A stretch of 64,000 nt of DNA from UBA1794 sp964439955 (GTDB lineage: Bacteria; Bacteroidota; Bacteroidia; Bacteroidales; Bacteroidaceae). A program made the translations under genes and the position numbers. The notes below the pieces were generated by a model. It saw nothing but the letters and a program-made list of their open reading frames with translations. It did not search any database and was not told the origin of the DNA. Each line of letters starts with the position of its first letter. The stretch's first letter is position 1. The DNA is taken from contig CAYTPX010000001.1 in the NCBI GenBank assembly GCA_964439955.1, positions 1 through 64,000 on the forward strand, given 5' to 3'. Shown here one piece after another: positions 53,838 through 62,953 of this stretch.

Positions 53838-55148
53838 TCAGATGTTATAACTGTTCAACCTTCCCCGGAAAAGCGTGGCGGACCCGCGTGAGCTGGAGCA
53901 GAAGACAATCCAGATGTAGCGTTCGTCGTCGGTAAAGGCCGAGAAATACGACCTGCCTTGGAAAGTCTCGGGGAAGAAAGTGTAGTTTGCATGGTAATCC
54001 CAATAAAGCCCTTTCGAGGTGTAGTACTCGGTGAAAGCGTCGCTGCCCGTGCCGCCGAAGACGTAGAAGTCGTCATCCCCGTAACGGATCATCTCGTGGT
54101 TTTCGTCAAAAGGAAGGTAATATCCCACCGAATCCACCGGCCCCCATGCGCTCCAGTTGAGCAAGCTGTCTTCGGCCGCCAGCAGGCAGTGCCGCCCGAG
54201 CGTCTCGTCGGTCAGCCGCCCGAGCAGGGCAACCTGTTCTATCCCGCTGTTGGTGGAGAGCGTATAGAGGCACGGATTGGTCCCGGTACGCGTGAATCCT
54301 TCGGCCGAGAAGCTCGTTTGCCACTCGTTGCCCTGCGTGGAGCAATAGAGCCCGCCCTTGATGCCGGACAGGTAGTCGGAGGTCGCGCCGAGCAACGTCT
54401 CCACGTCGCCGTCGCGGCTTAGCGACTCTTGGAGCGTCCATGTGCTCCCGTCGGAAGAGACATACACGTTTCCTTCGCCCACGATATAGAGCCTTCCGGC
54501 AAAGACGATGGGGGAATTATAGTCAAATTGCCCCGGCGTACTTTCCGAGCGCCAAGCCGTGGGGTCGTCGGACGGGGCGGAATAGATGTCCCCGTCTTCG
54601 GTAAAGATATAGACACGCCCTTGGTAGAGCAGGGTCTTGAGGCGGCAAGAAAAATCGGGCACGCCCTCGAATTCCGTCCATACGACGGAATCGGTATCTA
54701 TCTGGTGGACTCTGAACTCAAGTTTTATGACGCTCCACGTCACGGTGCCCGACGCGTCATAGCCCATTGCGCGGAACAAGACGGGGCGGCGGCAATCGAC
54801 CGAGGAGTCGCTCTGCAAGAGTTGGAACTCGCCCGACTCCAGCTCGAGGTACATGGTGGCGGAGGTACTGATCGTCAGCATCGCGCGGCTCAGGTCACTC
54901 TGGTAGGGAAGCGAGTCGGTATTGTAGACCAATACGGTGTCATTCAAGCCGCTCGTCTCGTCAACCGTAAGAGGGTAGTCGGTATAGTCGATGGCATTTC
55001 CATAACGGTCGAAGACAGAATCATAAAGGATGGAGTAGATGGTGGTCGATATTTCGACATAGTCCGTGTCGTAATCACGGCACGCAGGCAACGAAAGGAG
55101 ACCGCCTAAAAGGAACAAAAGAAGTGTGAAATGGGATAAAATCTTCAT
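53838..55148 (-). CDS. DUF6242-like lipoprotein with propeller-like repeats
   Basis: Lipoprotein of 436 aa with lipobox LPAC (Cys23). It has short repeated strands such as YVSSDGSTWTLQ, YCSTQGNEWQTSF and DGDIYSAPSDDPTAW, which look like blades of a beta-propeller, as in DUF6242 proteins of Bacteroidota. Function is unknown. It lies 35 bp upstream of porG on the same strand, so co-transcription is possible but its own promoter box (TACTTTTG, 55182-55189) means it may be a start of a transcript reaching porG. Confidence 0.78.
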   Translation of the reverse strand: MKILSHFTLLLFLLGGLLSLPACRDYDTDYVEISTTIYSILYDSVFDRYGNAIDYTDYPLTVDETSGLNDTVLVYNTDSLPYQSDLSRAMLTISTSATMYLELESGEFQLLQSDSSVDCRRPVLFRAMGYDASGTVTWSVIKLEFRVHQIDTDSVVWTEFEGVPDFSCRLKTLLYQGRVYIFTEDGDIYSAPSDDPTAWRSESTPGQFDYNSPIVFAGRLYIVGEGNVYVSSDGSTWTLQESLSRDGDVETLLGATSDYLSGIKGGLYCSTQGNEWQTSFSAEGFTRTGTNPCLYTLSTNSGIEQVALLGRLTDETLGRHCLLAAEDSLLNWSAWGPVDSVGYYLPFDENHEMIRYGDDDFYVFGGTGSDAFTEYYTSKGLYWDYHANYTFFPETFQGRSYFSAFTDDERYIWIVFCSSSRGSATLFRGRLNSYNI

Positions 55149-55181
55149 CTTTTTGGTTCGTCGCTAAGACATTATGACGGG

Positions 55182-55205
55182 CAAAAGTAGGAACTTTTCC
55201 TACTC
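55182..55205 (-). promoter_or_regulatory. Promoter -7 box with short palindrome upstream of DUF6242 gene
   Basis: TACTTTTG (minus strand, 55182-55189) fits the Bacteroidota -7 box. It overlaps a palindrome AGTAGGAA-CTT-TTCCTACT at 55187-55205 that could be an operator. The start codon is 34 bp downstream. Confidence 0.5.
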
Positions 55206-55274
55206 CACCTTGTTCAATCACGCAAGTTTTATAATAAATTAGTGTTACTCGCCTGCCGTTTAAGGTCATTCATG

Positions 55275-55350
55275 CAAGAGTTTGCGCGGAAACCGCCTGC
55301 ACTTTCGCACGGAAGCGCAGGCGGTTTCCCGCAAAAACGGCAAGGCTTTT
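55275..55350. repeat. Palindromic repeat array between lyase and DUF6242 gene
   Basis: Contains GGAAACCGCCTGCACTTTCG, GGAAGCGCAGGCGGTTTCCC and GCAAAAACGGCAAGGCTTTT. Two units pair with each other (GAAACCGCCTGC with GCAGGCGGTTTC), forming a strong hairpin. It ends just before the lyase stop codon. Confidence 0.75.
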
Positions 55351-55351
55351 T

Positions 55352-56533
55352 TCAGTTTCCGCCCAGTGCCGCGCGCAGCCCGTCCAAGGCTTTGCGCAGG
55401 TAGGCACGGGGGCATCCGCAATTAAGCCGCATGAACCCTTCCCCCTCGCGGCCGAACATCGTGCCGCTGTTGAGCGCCATCCGGGCTTTCGTGCTGAAGA
55501 GCCGTTCCAATCCCTGCTGCGGCAAGCCCAAGGCGCGGCAGTCGAGGAACATCAGGTAGGAGGCCTCGGGCACGACGGGGCGTATGGCGGGCAGGTGCTC
55601 GCGGCAGTACTGCTCGACGAAACGGAAGTTGCCCTCCACGTAGTCCAGCATCTGGACGAGCCAATCCGTGCCGTGGCTGTAGGCCGCCTCGGTGGCAATG
55701 GGGCAAAAGAGGTTGCCGCTGGCCAGTTCGTTCTCGTCGAGGAAGCGGAAGAAAGGCTCACGTAGCTCCGGGTTGGGCACGAAGCAGTGGGCGCTGCCCA
55801 GCCCGGGCAGGTTGAAAGCCTTGCTGGGGGCCTGGAAGGTGAGGGAAATCTGCCGGGCCTCCTCTCCGGTCGAGGCGAAGGGCGTATGCACGCGGGGCTT
55901 GAAAGTAAGGTCGGCATGGATTTCATCGGAGCATACGAGGACGCCTTCCTCGTGGCATACGGCGGCAATCGTTGCCAGCTCTTCCCGTTTCCACACCATG
56001 CCGCCGGGATTGTGCGGGTTGCAGAGGAACAACATGCGGCAGCCCCGTATGTCGTGGCGGAAGCGGCCTTCGTTGAAATGGTAGTGCCCCTCGCCGTCGT
56101 AGTCCAGCGCGCTCCATACCACCTGGCGCCCGTTGTGCGCCGGAAGCAGGTGGAAGGGGTGGTAGACAGGAGGCATGACCATCACTTTCTCGCCCTCCCG
56201 CGTGAAGAAAAGCAGGGCCATGGCCAACGCCGGCACGACGCCGGGCATGAAATGTATCCACTCCCGCTCGACCCGGAAGCCATACCGGTCGCGGTTCCAG
56301 CCTATGATGCTCTCGAAATAGGAGTCGCCCTTCAGGCTGTAGCCCAGCACCTCGTGGTCGAGGCGGCGGCGCAGGGCGTCGATGATGAAGGGGGGCGTCT
56401 TGAAGTCCATGTCGGCTATCCAGAAAGGCATCAGGTCGTTCCGCCCGTAGAAGGGCTCCATCCCGTCCCATTTGATGCAACCCGTGCCCCGGCGCTCCAC
56501 CGGTGTGTCGAAATCGTACTGTACGTGTTCCAT
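55352..56533 (-). CDS. MalY/PatB-type PLP-dependent C-S lyase
   Basis: Cystathionine beta-lyase-like aminotransferase class I/II of 393 aa. It has the PatB features DFDTPVERRGTGCIKWDG near the N-terminus, FWIADMDF, YHPFHLL, the NPHNPGGMVW motif, SDEIHADL and the PLP lysine in SLTFQAPSKAFNLPG. It would cleave cystathionine or cysteine conjugates and may also act as a transaminase. The start at 56533 (MEHVQYDFD) is 10 bp after the stop of the GH10 gene, so the two may be co-transcribed although their functions are unrelated. Confidence 0.88.
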   Translation of the reverse strand: MEHVQYDFDTPVERRGTGCIKWDGMEPFYGRNDLMPFWIADMDFKTPPFIIDALRRRLDHEVLGYSLKGDSYFESIIGWNRDRYGFRVEREWIHFMPGVVPALAMALLFFTREGEKVMVMPPVYHPFHLLPAHNGRQVVWSALDYDGEGHYHFNEGRFRHDIRGCRMLFLCNPHNPGGMVWKREELATIAAVCHEEGVLVCSDEIHADLTFKPRVHTPFASTGEEARQISLTFQAPSKAFNLPGLGSAHCFVPNPELREPFFRFLDENELASGNLFCPIATEAAYSHGTDWLVQMLDYVEGNFRFVEQYCREHLPAIRPVVPEASYLMFLDCRALGLPQQGLERLFSTKARMALNSGTMFGREGEGFMRLNCGCPRAYLRKALDGLRAALGGN

Positions 56534-56543
56534 GTTTCTATCG

Positions 56544-57710
56544 TCATTTGAGGTTGTTTCCTTCCTGTCCCCCCGCGCCCTTCCTCTCGGCCCATTCTTC
56601 CAAGAGGCGGCGCAAGAAGGGTTTCGGCTCGCGGCCGCGGTCGAAAAGCAGGGGGTAGTCGTGCCGCCCATGCACGGGGAAATTGTTCTTCCACGAGTCT
56701 CCGTCAGTCAATCCCCATGCGGTCACGCGGCTGATGCAGTCCGCGTTGCGCACAAAGAGGTCGAAAAACTGGCGCATGCGTGCATTCCATTCCTGCGAGA
56801 CCTCCGCGGGAAGGCCGTCGGGATAAGGGTCGATTTCCCGGCGGTAGGCAGCCGTATCGGAGACGTCGGCACTGGCGGTAACAAAAGGAAGGGCGCTCAT
56901 GTCCCATTCTGTCACCATTACTTTCACGCCCGCCCCGGCAAAGGCGCGGATGCTTTGCTCGAACTGCCCGGCGTCGGGGTAGTCCATGCCCATATGACCC
57001 TGCATCCCGACGGCATCGATGCGGATTCCTTCCGATTTCAGCCGGCGCACAAGGCGTACCACGGCATCACGCCGCCCGGGAACGTCCATCCCGTAGTCAT
57101 TATAATAAAGCTCTGCCTCCGGGTCCGCCTCATGGGCGTAGCGGAAGGCGAGCGCGATGAACTCCTCGCCGAGGATCTCGTAGAATGGGGAGCGGCGGAA
57201 AGAGCCGTCTTCGAGAATGGCTTCGTTCACGACATCCCACCCTTTCACCCGGCCACGGTAACGGGATACGATGGTTTGTATGTGGGTTTTCATACGCTGC
57301 CGGAGTATTTCGGGCGAGACATCATGCCCTTTCCCGTCTTTGCAGAACCACGATGCCAACTGGGAGTGCCAGATGAGGCAATGACCGACGACAAACATGC
57401 CGTTTTCCTCGCCGAAACGGACAAAGCGGTCAGCCGCTTCAAAGTCGAACCGCCCCTCCTCGGGATGGATCGTCTGGCACTTCATGCAGTTTTCCGCCAC
57501 GATGGAATTGAAATGCGTGCGTATCAGCGCGCAATCCGCCCCCTCCGGATGCCTCATCTGCCAGTCGTTTACGGCAACCCCGACAAGGAATTTCCCTTCG
57601 ACCGCTTCCCGCAACGGGGGGAAAGCACTCCCCCCTTGGGGAGAAGTGCCAAGGACGCCAGGCTGCAGCCCGGCACAACAGAGTAAGAAAAGAAGTAATT
57701 TTGCCTTCAT
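56544..57710 (-). CDS. GH10 endo-1,4-beta-xylanase
   Basis: Secreted xylanase of 388 aa. A signal peptide (about 1-21) is followed by one GH10 barrel with no binding module. Motifs are GVAVND, HFNSIVAENCMK, the HCLIWHSQ segment, the acid/base Glu in WDVVNEAI and the nucleophile Glu in VTEWDMS, and WGLTDGDSW near the end. It would cut xylan backbones; the esterase at 32502-33320 could remove side groups. The neighbouring MalY-type gene has no obvious link to xylan. Confidence 0.92.
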   Translation of the reverse strand: MKAKLLLFLLCCAGLQPGVLGTSPQGGSAFPPLREAVEGKFLVGVAVNDWQMRHPEGADCALIRTHFNSIVAENCMKCQTIHPEEGRFDFEAADRFVRFGEENGMFVVGHCLIWHSQLASWFCKDGKGHDVSPEILRQRMKTHIQTIVSRYRGRVKGWDVVNEAILEDGSFRRSPFYEILGEEFIALAFRYAHEADPEAELYYNDYGMDVPGRRDAVVRLVRRLKSEGIRIDAVGMQGHMGMDYPDAGQFEQSIRAFAGAGVKVMVTEWDMSALPFVTASADVSDTAAYRREIDPYPDGLPAEVSQEWNARMRQFFDLFVRNADCISRVTAWGLTDGDSWKNNFPVHGRHDYPLLFDRGREPKPFLRRLLEEWAERKGAGGQEGNNLK

Positions 57711-57726
57711 TGCCTATTCCTCCATA

Positions 57727-57807
57727 AATCCCTCCCTTTGCAGGAAAACACCCCGCCTTGCCCTTCCGGGCAAACGGCGGCAGAGGTTTCCCCGCAAAGG
57801 GAGGATT
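57727..57807 (-). terminator. Long hairpin after prfB, before GH10 gene
   Basis: Outer arms AATCCCTCCCTTTGC and GCAAAGGGAGGATT pair with one bulge; inner arms CCGCCTTGCCC and GGGCAAACGGCGG also pair. The roughly 80-nt structure lies just after the prfB stop codon and 17 bp from the GH10 start, so it can act as the prfB terminator. Its inner arms resemble the palindromic repeat family. Confidence 0.65.
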
Positions 57808-57810
57808 GGC

Positions 57811-58930
57811 CTATTCGCCCGACTTGCCTCCAAACTCCATGAGATAAGCCTTGATGAAAGCATCAATCTTGCCGTCCATCACGCCCGACACGTCGCTTGT
57901 CTGGTAGTTCGTGCGGTGATCTTTCACGCGGCGGTCGTCAAACACATAACTGCGTATCTGCGAACCCCATTCGATCTTCTTCTTTCCCGCCTCGATTTTG
58001 GCCTTTTCGGCCAAACGGTGCTGCATTTCCTTGTCATATAATATGGAACGCAGCAGGCGGAGGGCATTTTCCTTGTTCTTCGGCTGGTCGCGCGTCTCGG
58101 TGTTCTCGATGAGGATTTCCTCTTGCTCGCCGGTATACGGGTCCGTGTACTGGTAGCGCAAGCGGACACCCGACTCTACCTTATTTACATTCTGCCCTCC
58201 CGCGCCACCGGAACGGAACAAATCCCAAGAGATCAAGGCCGGATTGACCTGCACCTCAATAGTATCGTCTACAAGCGGCGTGACGAACACGGAAGCGAAG
58301 GAGGTCATGCGTTTTCCCTGGGCGTTGTAGGGCGAAACCCGCACCAGGCGGTGCACGCCGTTCTCGCCCTTCAGGTAGCCATAGGCCGATTCGCCGAGGA
58401 TTTCCATGGTGACCGTCTTGATGCCCGCCTCGTCTCCTTCCTGGAGGTTGGAGACCGTGAGCTTATAGCCATGCGCCTCTGCCCAGCGCATGTACATGCG
58501 CATCAACATTTGCGCCCAGTCCTGGCTTTCCGTGCCGCCAGCCCCCGAGTTTATCTTCAACACGCAGTCCATCTGGTCGGCCTCCTCCTGGAGCATGTTG
58601 CGCAACTCCAAGTCTTCCACGGCCTTGAGGGCGGCGGAATAGGCGGCATCGACTTCCTCTTCCGTCACGAGTTCCTCGTGCGCGTACTCGTAGGCCAGTT
58701 CCAGTTCCTCGCACAAGGAGTCCACCTTGCGGTAGCTTCCAATCCAATTTTGCAGGCTTTTCACCTTTTTCATCTGCGCCTCGGCGCGCTTGGCGTCGTC
58801 CCAAAAGTCGGGAGCCTGCGTGCGCAGTTGCTCTTCTTCCAGTTCTATTTGCTTCTGGTCGATGTCAAAGATACCTCCTCAGCGCATCCTTGCGCTCTTT
58901 CACGTCTTTTAATTGGTCTGTGGTAATCAT
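57811..58930 (-). CDS. prfB: Peptide chain release factor 2, with programmed +1 frameshift
   Basis: Releases peptides at UGA and UAA. The gene is split by a frameshift: 21 codons from the ATG at 58930, then UGA at 58865-58867, then a second frame of 351 codons to 57811, giving about 372 aa. The GGQ motif is intact (SGGAGGQNVNKVES). The stop-codon recognition tripeptide that is SPF in E. coli RF2 reads SPY here (in VRVSPYNAQGKR). The frameshift autoregulates RF2 level. Without it only an N-terminally truncated protein starting at 58773 (320 aa) would be predicted. Confidence 0.95.
58865..58882 (-). promoter_or_regulatory. RF2 programmed +1 frameshift site
   Basis: On the minus strand the site reads AGGAGG, then TAT, CTT, TGA and C. 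This is the known RF2 slippage motif: an internal Shine-Dalgarno-like AGGAGG just before CTT-TGA-C. Slippage of one base on CTT gives GAC as the next codon, and that frame continues to the GGQ domain. Confidence 0.95.
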
Positions 58931-58974
58931 ACTTTTTTTGTTTTTATATAGGTTAATACTCCATTTGAGCCCGT

Positions 58975-59050
58975 GGTTTTCGGGAAAAGCGCCAAGGCTT
59001 TTCCCCAAGGGTTCCGGCACTTCCGGGAAAAAGCGCCGGGACTTTTCCCG
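58975..59050. repeat. Palindromic repeat array between rodA and prfB
   Basis: Units TTTTCGGGAAAAGCGCCAAGG, GGTTCCGGCACTTCCGGG and AAAAAGCGCCGGGACTTTTC fill the gap and end at the rodA stop codon. Confidence 0.75.
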
Positions 59051-60505
59051 TCAGCGCCGCTCCCTCCCGGCATCGATGCGCAGGAAGATAAACAACAACA
59101 GCGTGAACCCCCAGAGCGACGAGCCCCCGTAACTGAAAAAGGGGAGGGGGATGCCGATGACCGGCGTGAGCCCCAAAACCATCCCCACGTTGATAAGCAA
59201 GTGGAAGATGAATATGGAAGCCACGCAATAGCCATAGATCCGGCCAAAGGCATGCGACTGCCGCTCGGAAAGGGCGATAATCCGCAAGATAAGAGCCAGG
59301 AACAAGACGAGGACCAAAGCGCTCCCGATGAAGCCCTCCTCCTCGCCCACGGTGCAGAAGATGAAGTCCGTGTCTTGCTCCGGCACATACTTCAGCTTCG
59401 TCTGCGTACCGTTGAGGAAGCCTTTCCCGCCCAGCCCACCGGAGCCAATGGCTATCATCGACTGCCTTACGTTGTAGCCCGCCCCAGCCGGGTCATCCTT
59501 CATGCCCAACAAAACCTCTATGCGGATACGCTGGTGGTCTTTGAGCCCGCTATAAAAGAGGCGCTCGCCTGAAAAGATAAATACGGTGCTCCCCAGGACG
59601 AAAGCGCCGATGAGCAGGTATTTGTAGTCACGGTCGGCCAGCCACCAGTAAGCCAAATAAAGCGCAATGGCCGCACAAAGGCCGACAAGCGCGTAATTGA
59701 TATTGAAAGGCACGAAACAGTCGGACACGACCGCCACGAGCAACACGCCTGCGGCTCCCAGCAAGATGTGGCGGGCGATGCCCTTGCGCTTGGGCAGGTA
59801 GAGCTTAAGCATGCCGAGCACGGAGAGCGGGACCGTGAGCAGCATGGCAAACGAGCCGACAGGCGTAACCTGGTCGGGCAGGAAGGTAGTCCCGAAACGA
59901 ATGGTGACGACAAAATAGGCCACCGCGCAAAAGCAAGAGTAGAGAATCGCCCCCGGCATTCCCTCGCGATAGAGCATTAGCAAGAAAGAGAGGTAGACCA
60001 ACGCGGAACCGGTCTCACTCTGGGCAATGATGAGCAGGATGGGAAGCAAGATGATGGCTGCCATCTGCAGGCAATGCCTTGGGTTGTTCATTGAAAACCC
60101 GTACGTACTCATGTATTTGGCCAAGGCCAAAGCCGTGGTGCACTTGGCAAATTCCGCAGGTTGCAGGCGCACGGGGCCAAGGTCAAGCCACGAATGGGAA
60201 CCTTTTACGTCGCTGGAGACGAAAATGGTGACGAAAAGCAGCAAAAGCATGATGAAGTAGGCGGGAAAGGCGAACATATCGTACAAACGCACTTCGAGCA
60301 TCAGCAAAATGAAGCCTATCCCGCAGGCACAACATATCCACACCATCTGTTTCCCTGTCCGCGAGTCCCAGCTGAACAGCTCGGTTTCGCCAAAATCGTA
60401 GCTCGCGCCGTAAATGCTCACCCAGCCAAATGCGACAAGGACCACGTAAAGTACGATAACCGCCCAGTCTATGTTCCTAAAGAGGCTACCTTTCCTGGAT
60501 TCCAT
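59051..60505 (-). CDS. rodA: Rod-shape peptidoglycan glycosyltransferase RodA (SEDS family)
   Basis: SEDS polymerase for side-wall synthesis, partner of PBP2. The 484-residue protein has about ten membrane segments, QPAEFAKCTTALALAKYMS (SEDS core), IAIGSGGLGGKGFLNGTQ, DFIFCTVGEEEGFIG and the C-terminal PVIGIPLPFFSYGGSS block. It overlaps the 3' end of mrdA by 20 bp and is the last gene of mreB-mreC-mreD-mrdA-rodA. Confidence 0.95.
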   Translation of the reverse strand: MESRKGSLFRNIDWAVIVLYVVLVAFGWVSIYGASYDFGETELFSWDSRTGKQMVWICCACGIGFILLMLEVRLYDMFAFPAYFIMLLLLFVTIFVSSDVKGSHSWLDLGPVRLQPAEFAKCTTALALAKYMSTYGFSMNNPRHCLQMAAIILLPILLIIAQSETGSALVYLSFLLMLYREGMPGAILYSCFCAVAYFVVTIRFGTTFLPDQVTPVGSFAMLLTVPLSVLGMLKLYLPKRKGIARHILLGAAGVLLVAVVSDCFVPFNINYALVGLCAAIALYLAYWWLADRDYKYLLIGAFVLGSTVFIFSGERLFYSGLKDHQRIRIEVLLGMKDDPAGAGYNVRQSMIAIGSGGLGGKGFLNGTQTKLKYVPEQDTDFIFCTVGEEEGFIGSALVLVLFLALILRIIALSERQSHAFGRIYGYCVASIFIFHLLINVGMVLGLTPVIGIPLPFFSYGGSSLWGFTLLLFIFLRIDAGRERR

Positions 60506-62345
60506 AGTGTATTACGGTATTACTGATGCGCTCGGCCACAGCTTCGTTGCGCTCCGAAAGTTTCCCTTCCAAGTATTGCTGCATGAGAAGCCCGCCGATG
60601 GGGACGGCAAAGGTAGCCCCGAAGCCGCCATTCTCCACATATACGGCGATGGCTATCTTGGGGTCATCCATCGGGGCGAAGCCCATGAAAGCGCCATGGT
60701 CGCGCCCTTTGTTCTCCGCCGTGCCCGTTTTTCCACAGGCCTGCAGCTCGGGCATGGTATTGAGCCAATGGCAAGTCCCACCGATGGCGGCGGACCTCAT
60801 CCCTTGCCGGACGGGGTCGTAATATTGGGGCTGCACAGTCGTGTGGCGGGGGAGGCGAAAGCGTCCTTCGATGGAAGCATCTTCGATGTCCCGCACCAAG
60901 TGGGGCGTGATGAAGTAGCCACGGTTGGCTATCGTAGCGCCTAGGTTGGCTATCTGGAGCGGCGTAAGTCCTATCTCGGCCTGCCCTATGCCGATATGGA
61001 CAATGGTAGCGCCATTCCAACGTCCAGCCCCATACCGCCTGTCGTAGAAGTTCGCATTCGGGATGAAGCCCCTCACCTCTTCGTACAAATCGGTGCCGAG
61101 CTTGTACCCGAAGCCCATGGAAACCATGTGATCCTTCCAGACAGTCAAGGCAGAATCCGCATCGGGATACTTGTTGTTCCGCATCATGTAGTAAAGCCCC
61201 CAGCAGAAATAAGCATTACACGAGGTGGAAATGGCCGGGACCAAGGAGACAGGCGAAGCGTGGCCATGGCATCTCACCGTGAGACGCCCCAAGCGGAAAC
61301 CGTGGGGGCAGGGGTAAGGCGTGGAAGCATTGACGATTTCCTCTTGGAGGAACACCAGTCCTTGGGCAGGCTTGAAGGTGGAACCGGGAGGATACACGCC
61401 CTGCACGGCACGGTTGTATAGCGGTTTGTAGGGATCGGTAAAGAGGCGTGAGAAAGTCTTCCGCCGCTGTTTTCCCGACATCTGCCGCAAATCGTAGGTC
61501 GGCGAGGAGACCATGCAGAGAATCTCCCCCGTGGCCGGCTCGATGGCTACGATGGCGCCGATTTTGTTCCTCATCAACCGCTCGCCAAGAGCCTGCAAGC
61601 CGCTGTCGATGGTAAGCGTCAGGTTCTTCCCCGGGACAGGCTTCTGGTCGTATTCCCCGTCCATGTATTGCCCTTTGATGCGTCCGCGCACGTCGCGGAG
61701 CAAGATTTTGACTCCTTTCGTGCCCCGGAGTTCTTTTTCATAGTAACGCTCTACCCCGGCTTTGCCTACATAATCGCCCGGGCTGTAATAGTTAAGCGTG
61801 TCGTGGTCGAGCTCCCGTTGGCTAATCTCCCCCACGTCGCCCAGCAGGTGGCTGGCTATCGGGCTGTTATATTGCCGTATGTTGCGTTGCCGCACATAGA
61901 ACCCGTGGAATTTGAACAGTTTCTCTTGCAAGACGCCGCATTCCTCGGCCGTCAGCATGCTTAGGAAAAGCTGGGGCGTATAGCGGGAATAGCCCGGGTT
62001 CTTGTTCAGGTTCTTCATATCCGCCATGCCCGTGTCGAATTCTTCCTTGGAGATTTTCACCGTGCGGCAAAAGTCGAGCGTATCCAAGTCCCTGATTTCC
62101 GAGACGACAACCATCACGTCGTACATCGGCTGGTTATAGACGAGCAATCGCCCGTTGCGGTCATAGATAATGCCACGCGAGGGGTATTCGACCTGCTTGA
62201 GCAAGGCATTGCTCTCCGCGTTCTTCTTGTAGTCGTCGGTCGATACCTGCAAAAGGAAGAGGCGCACCATATAGACCAGCACGACTCCGACAAGGAAGCC
62301 GGAGATTACGTACTTGCGGTTTTCGAATTGGGGTCTTTCTTCCAT
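60486..62345 (-). CDS. mrdA: Penicillin-binding protein 2
   Basis: Class B transpeptidase of the elongasome, 619 aa. One N-terminal membrane helix (about 12-33) leads to a dimerisation domain (YPSRGIIYDRNGRLL) and a transpeptidase domain with motif 1 in GSTFKP, motif 2 in STSCNAY and motif 3 KTGTAE. It lacks a PASTA domain, unlike the septal FtsI at 14508-16574. It lies between mreD and rodA, and overlaps rodA by 20 bp. Confidence 0.95.
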   Translation of the reverse strand: MEERPQFENRKYVISGFLVGVVLVYMVRLFLLQVSTDDYKKNAESNALLKQVEYPSRGIIYDRNGRLLVYNQPMYDVMVVVSEIRDLDTLDFCRTVKISKEEFDTGMADMKNLNKNPGYSRYTPQLFLSMLTAEECGVLQEKLFKFHGFYVRQRNIRQYNSPIASHLLGDVGEISQRELDHDTLNYYSPGDYVGKAGVERYYEKELRGTKGVKILLRDVRGRIKGQYMDGEYDQKPVPGKNLTLTIDSGLQALGERLMRNKIGAIVAIEPATGEILCMVSSPTYDLRQMSGKQRRKTFSRLFTDPYKPLYNRAVQGVYPPGSTFKPAQGLVFLQEEIVNASTPYPCPHGFRLGRLTVRCHGHASPVSLVPAISTSCNAYFCWGLYYMMRNNKYPDADSALTVWKDHMVSMGFGYKLGTDLYEEVRGFIPNANFYDRRYGAGRWNGATIVHIGIGQAEIGLTPLQIANLGATIANRGYFITPHLVRDIEDASIEGRFRLPRHTTVQPQYYDPVRQGMRSAAIGGTCHWLNTMPELQACGKTGTAENKGRDHGAFMGFAPMDDPKIAIAVYVENGGFGATFAVPIGGLLMQQYLEGKLSERNEAVAERISNTVIHYGIQER

Positions 62346-62366
62346 GGCGAACGTCCGGGCAAAGGG

Positions 62367-62885
62367 TCAGGATATGGGGCGGGGCCTGCCGTCTTGCGCC
62401 AAGGAGTCAAGCAGCAAGATGCAGGCTATGGATAGCAAAGCGCTCCCCCCTATGCGGGCGAGCAGCGTGTCGGCCTCGGCGAAGGAGAACGACTGGATGG
62501 AAAACAGCGCCACGTGGTGGAGCAAGACGGCAGTGACGCAGTAACGGAGGAAGAAGCCGAAGCCCACACTGTGGATGCCAGGGACGTATTCCTCCGCATC
62601 GCCCTTGGCCATGTACAAGCCCAAGACCGAGGGGCGCAAGAAGGCAAGCAGCGTAGTGGCCGCGGCGTTCATGCCCGGCGTGTCGGAAAACATGTCGATG
62701 GCGAGGCCCGAACAGAAACCCCATACGAGCAACTTGTTGCGGGAGGCCGACGAAGGCAGCTTCAGGAGCACGTAGAAATACACGAGCGGCGTAGCGTAGC
62801 CGAAGACATGTATCTTGTTAAGCACCAAAACCTGCAGCAAGGCCAACAAGACGAAGTTCCCGGTCTGTTTGAAAATATCAGGCAT
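62367..62885 (-). CDS. mreD: Rod shape-determining protein MreD
   Basis: Small integral membrane protein of 172 aa with about five hydrophobic segments. Features are the N-terminal FVLLALLQVLVLNKIHVFGYATPLVY, WGFCSGLAIDMFSDTPGMNAAAT (typical MreD) and LLHHVALFS. It lies 21 bp upstream of mrdA and 68 bp after mreC; the gap holds a palindromic repeat. Confidence 0.9.
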   Translation of the reverse strand: MPDIFKQTGNFVLLALLQVLVLNKIHVFGYATPLVYFYVLLKLPSSASRNKLLVWGFCSGLAIDMFSDTPGMNAAATTLLAFLRPSVLGLYMAKGDAEEYVPGIHSVGFGFFLRYCVTAVLLHHVALFSIQSFSFAEADTLLARIGGSALLSIACILLLDSLAQDGRPRPIS

Positions 62886-62886
62886 T

Positions 62887-62937
62887 TCTGGAAAAAGTTA
62901 TGCGGCTTCCGGCGGAAAGCCTCGGGGCTTTCCACCA
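62887..62937. repeat. Palindromic repeat units between mreC and mreD
   Basis: Degenerate units CTGGAAAAAGTTATGCGGC and GGCGGAAAGCCTCGGGGCTT in the 68-bp gap. Confidence 0.5.
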
Positions 62938-62953
62938 CTTGCCTTGCGTGTTC

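Noticed and set aside
57811..58773. Truncated prfB pseudogene
   Set aside because: The canonical RF2 frameshift motif at 58865-58882 restores a full-length protein, so the gene is intact.
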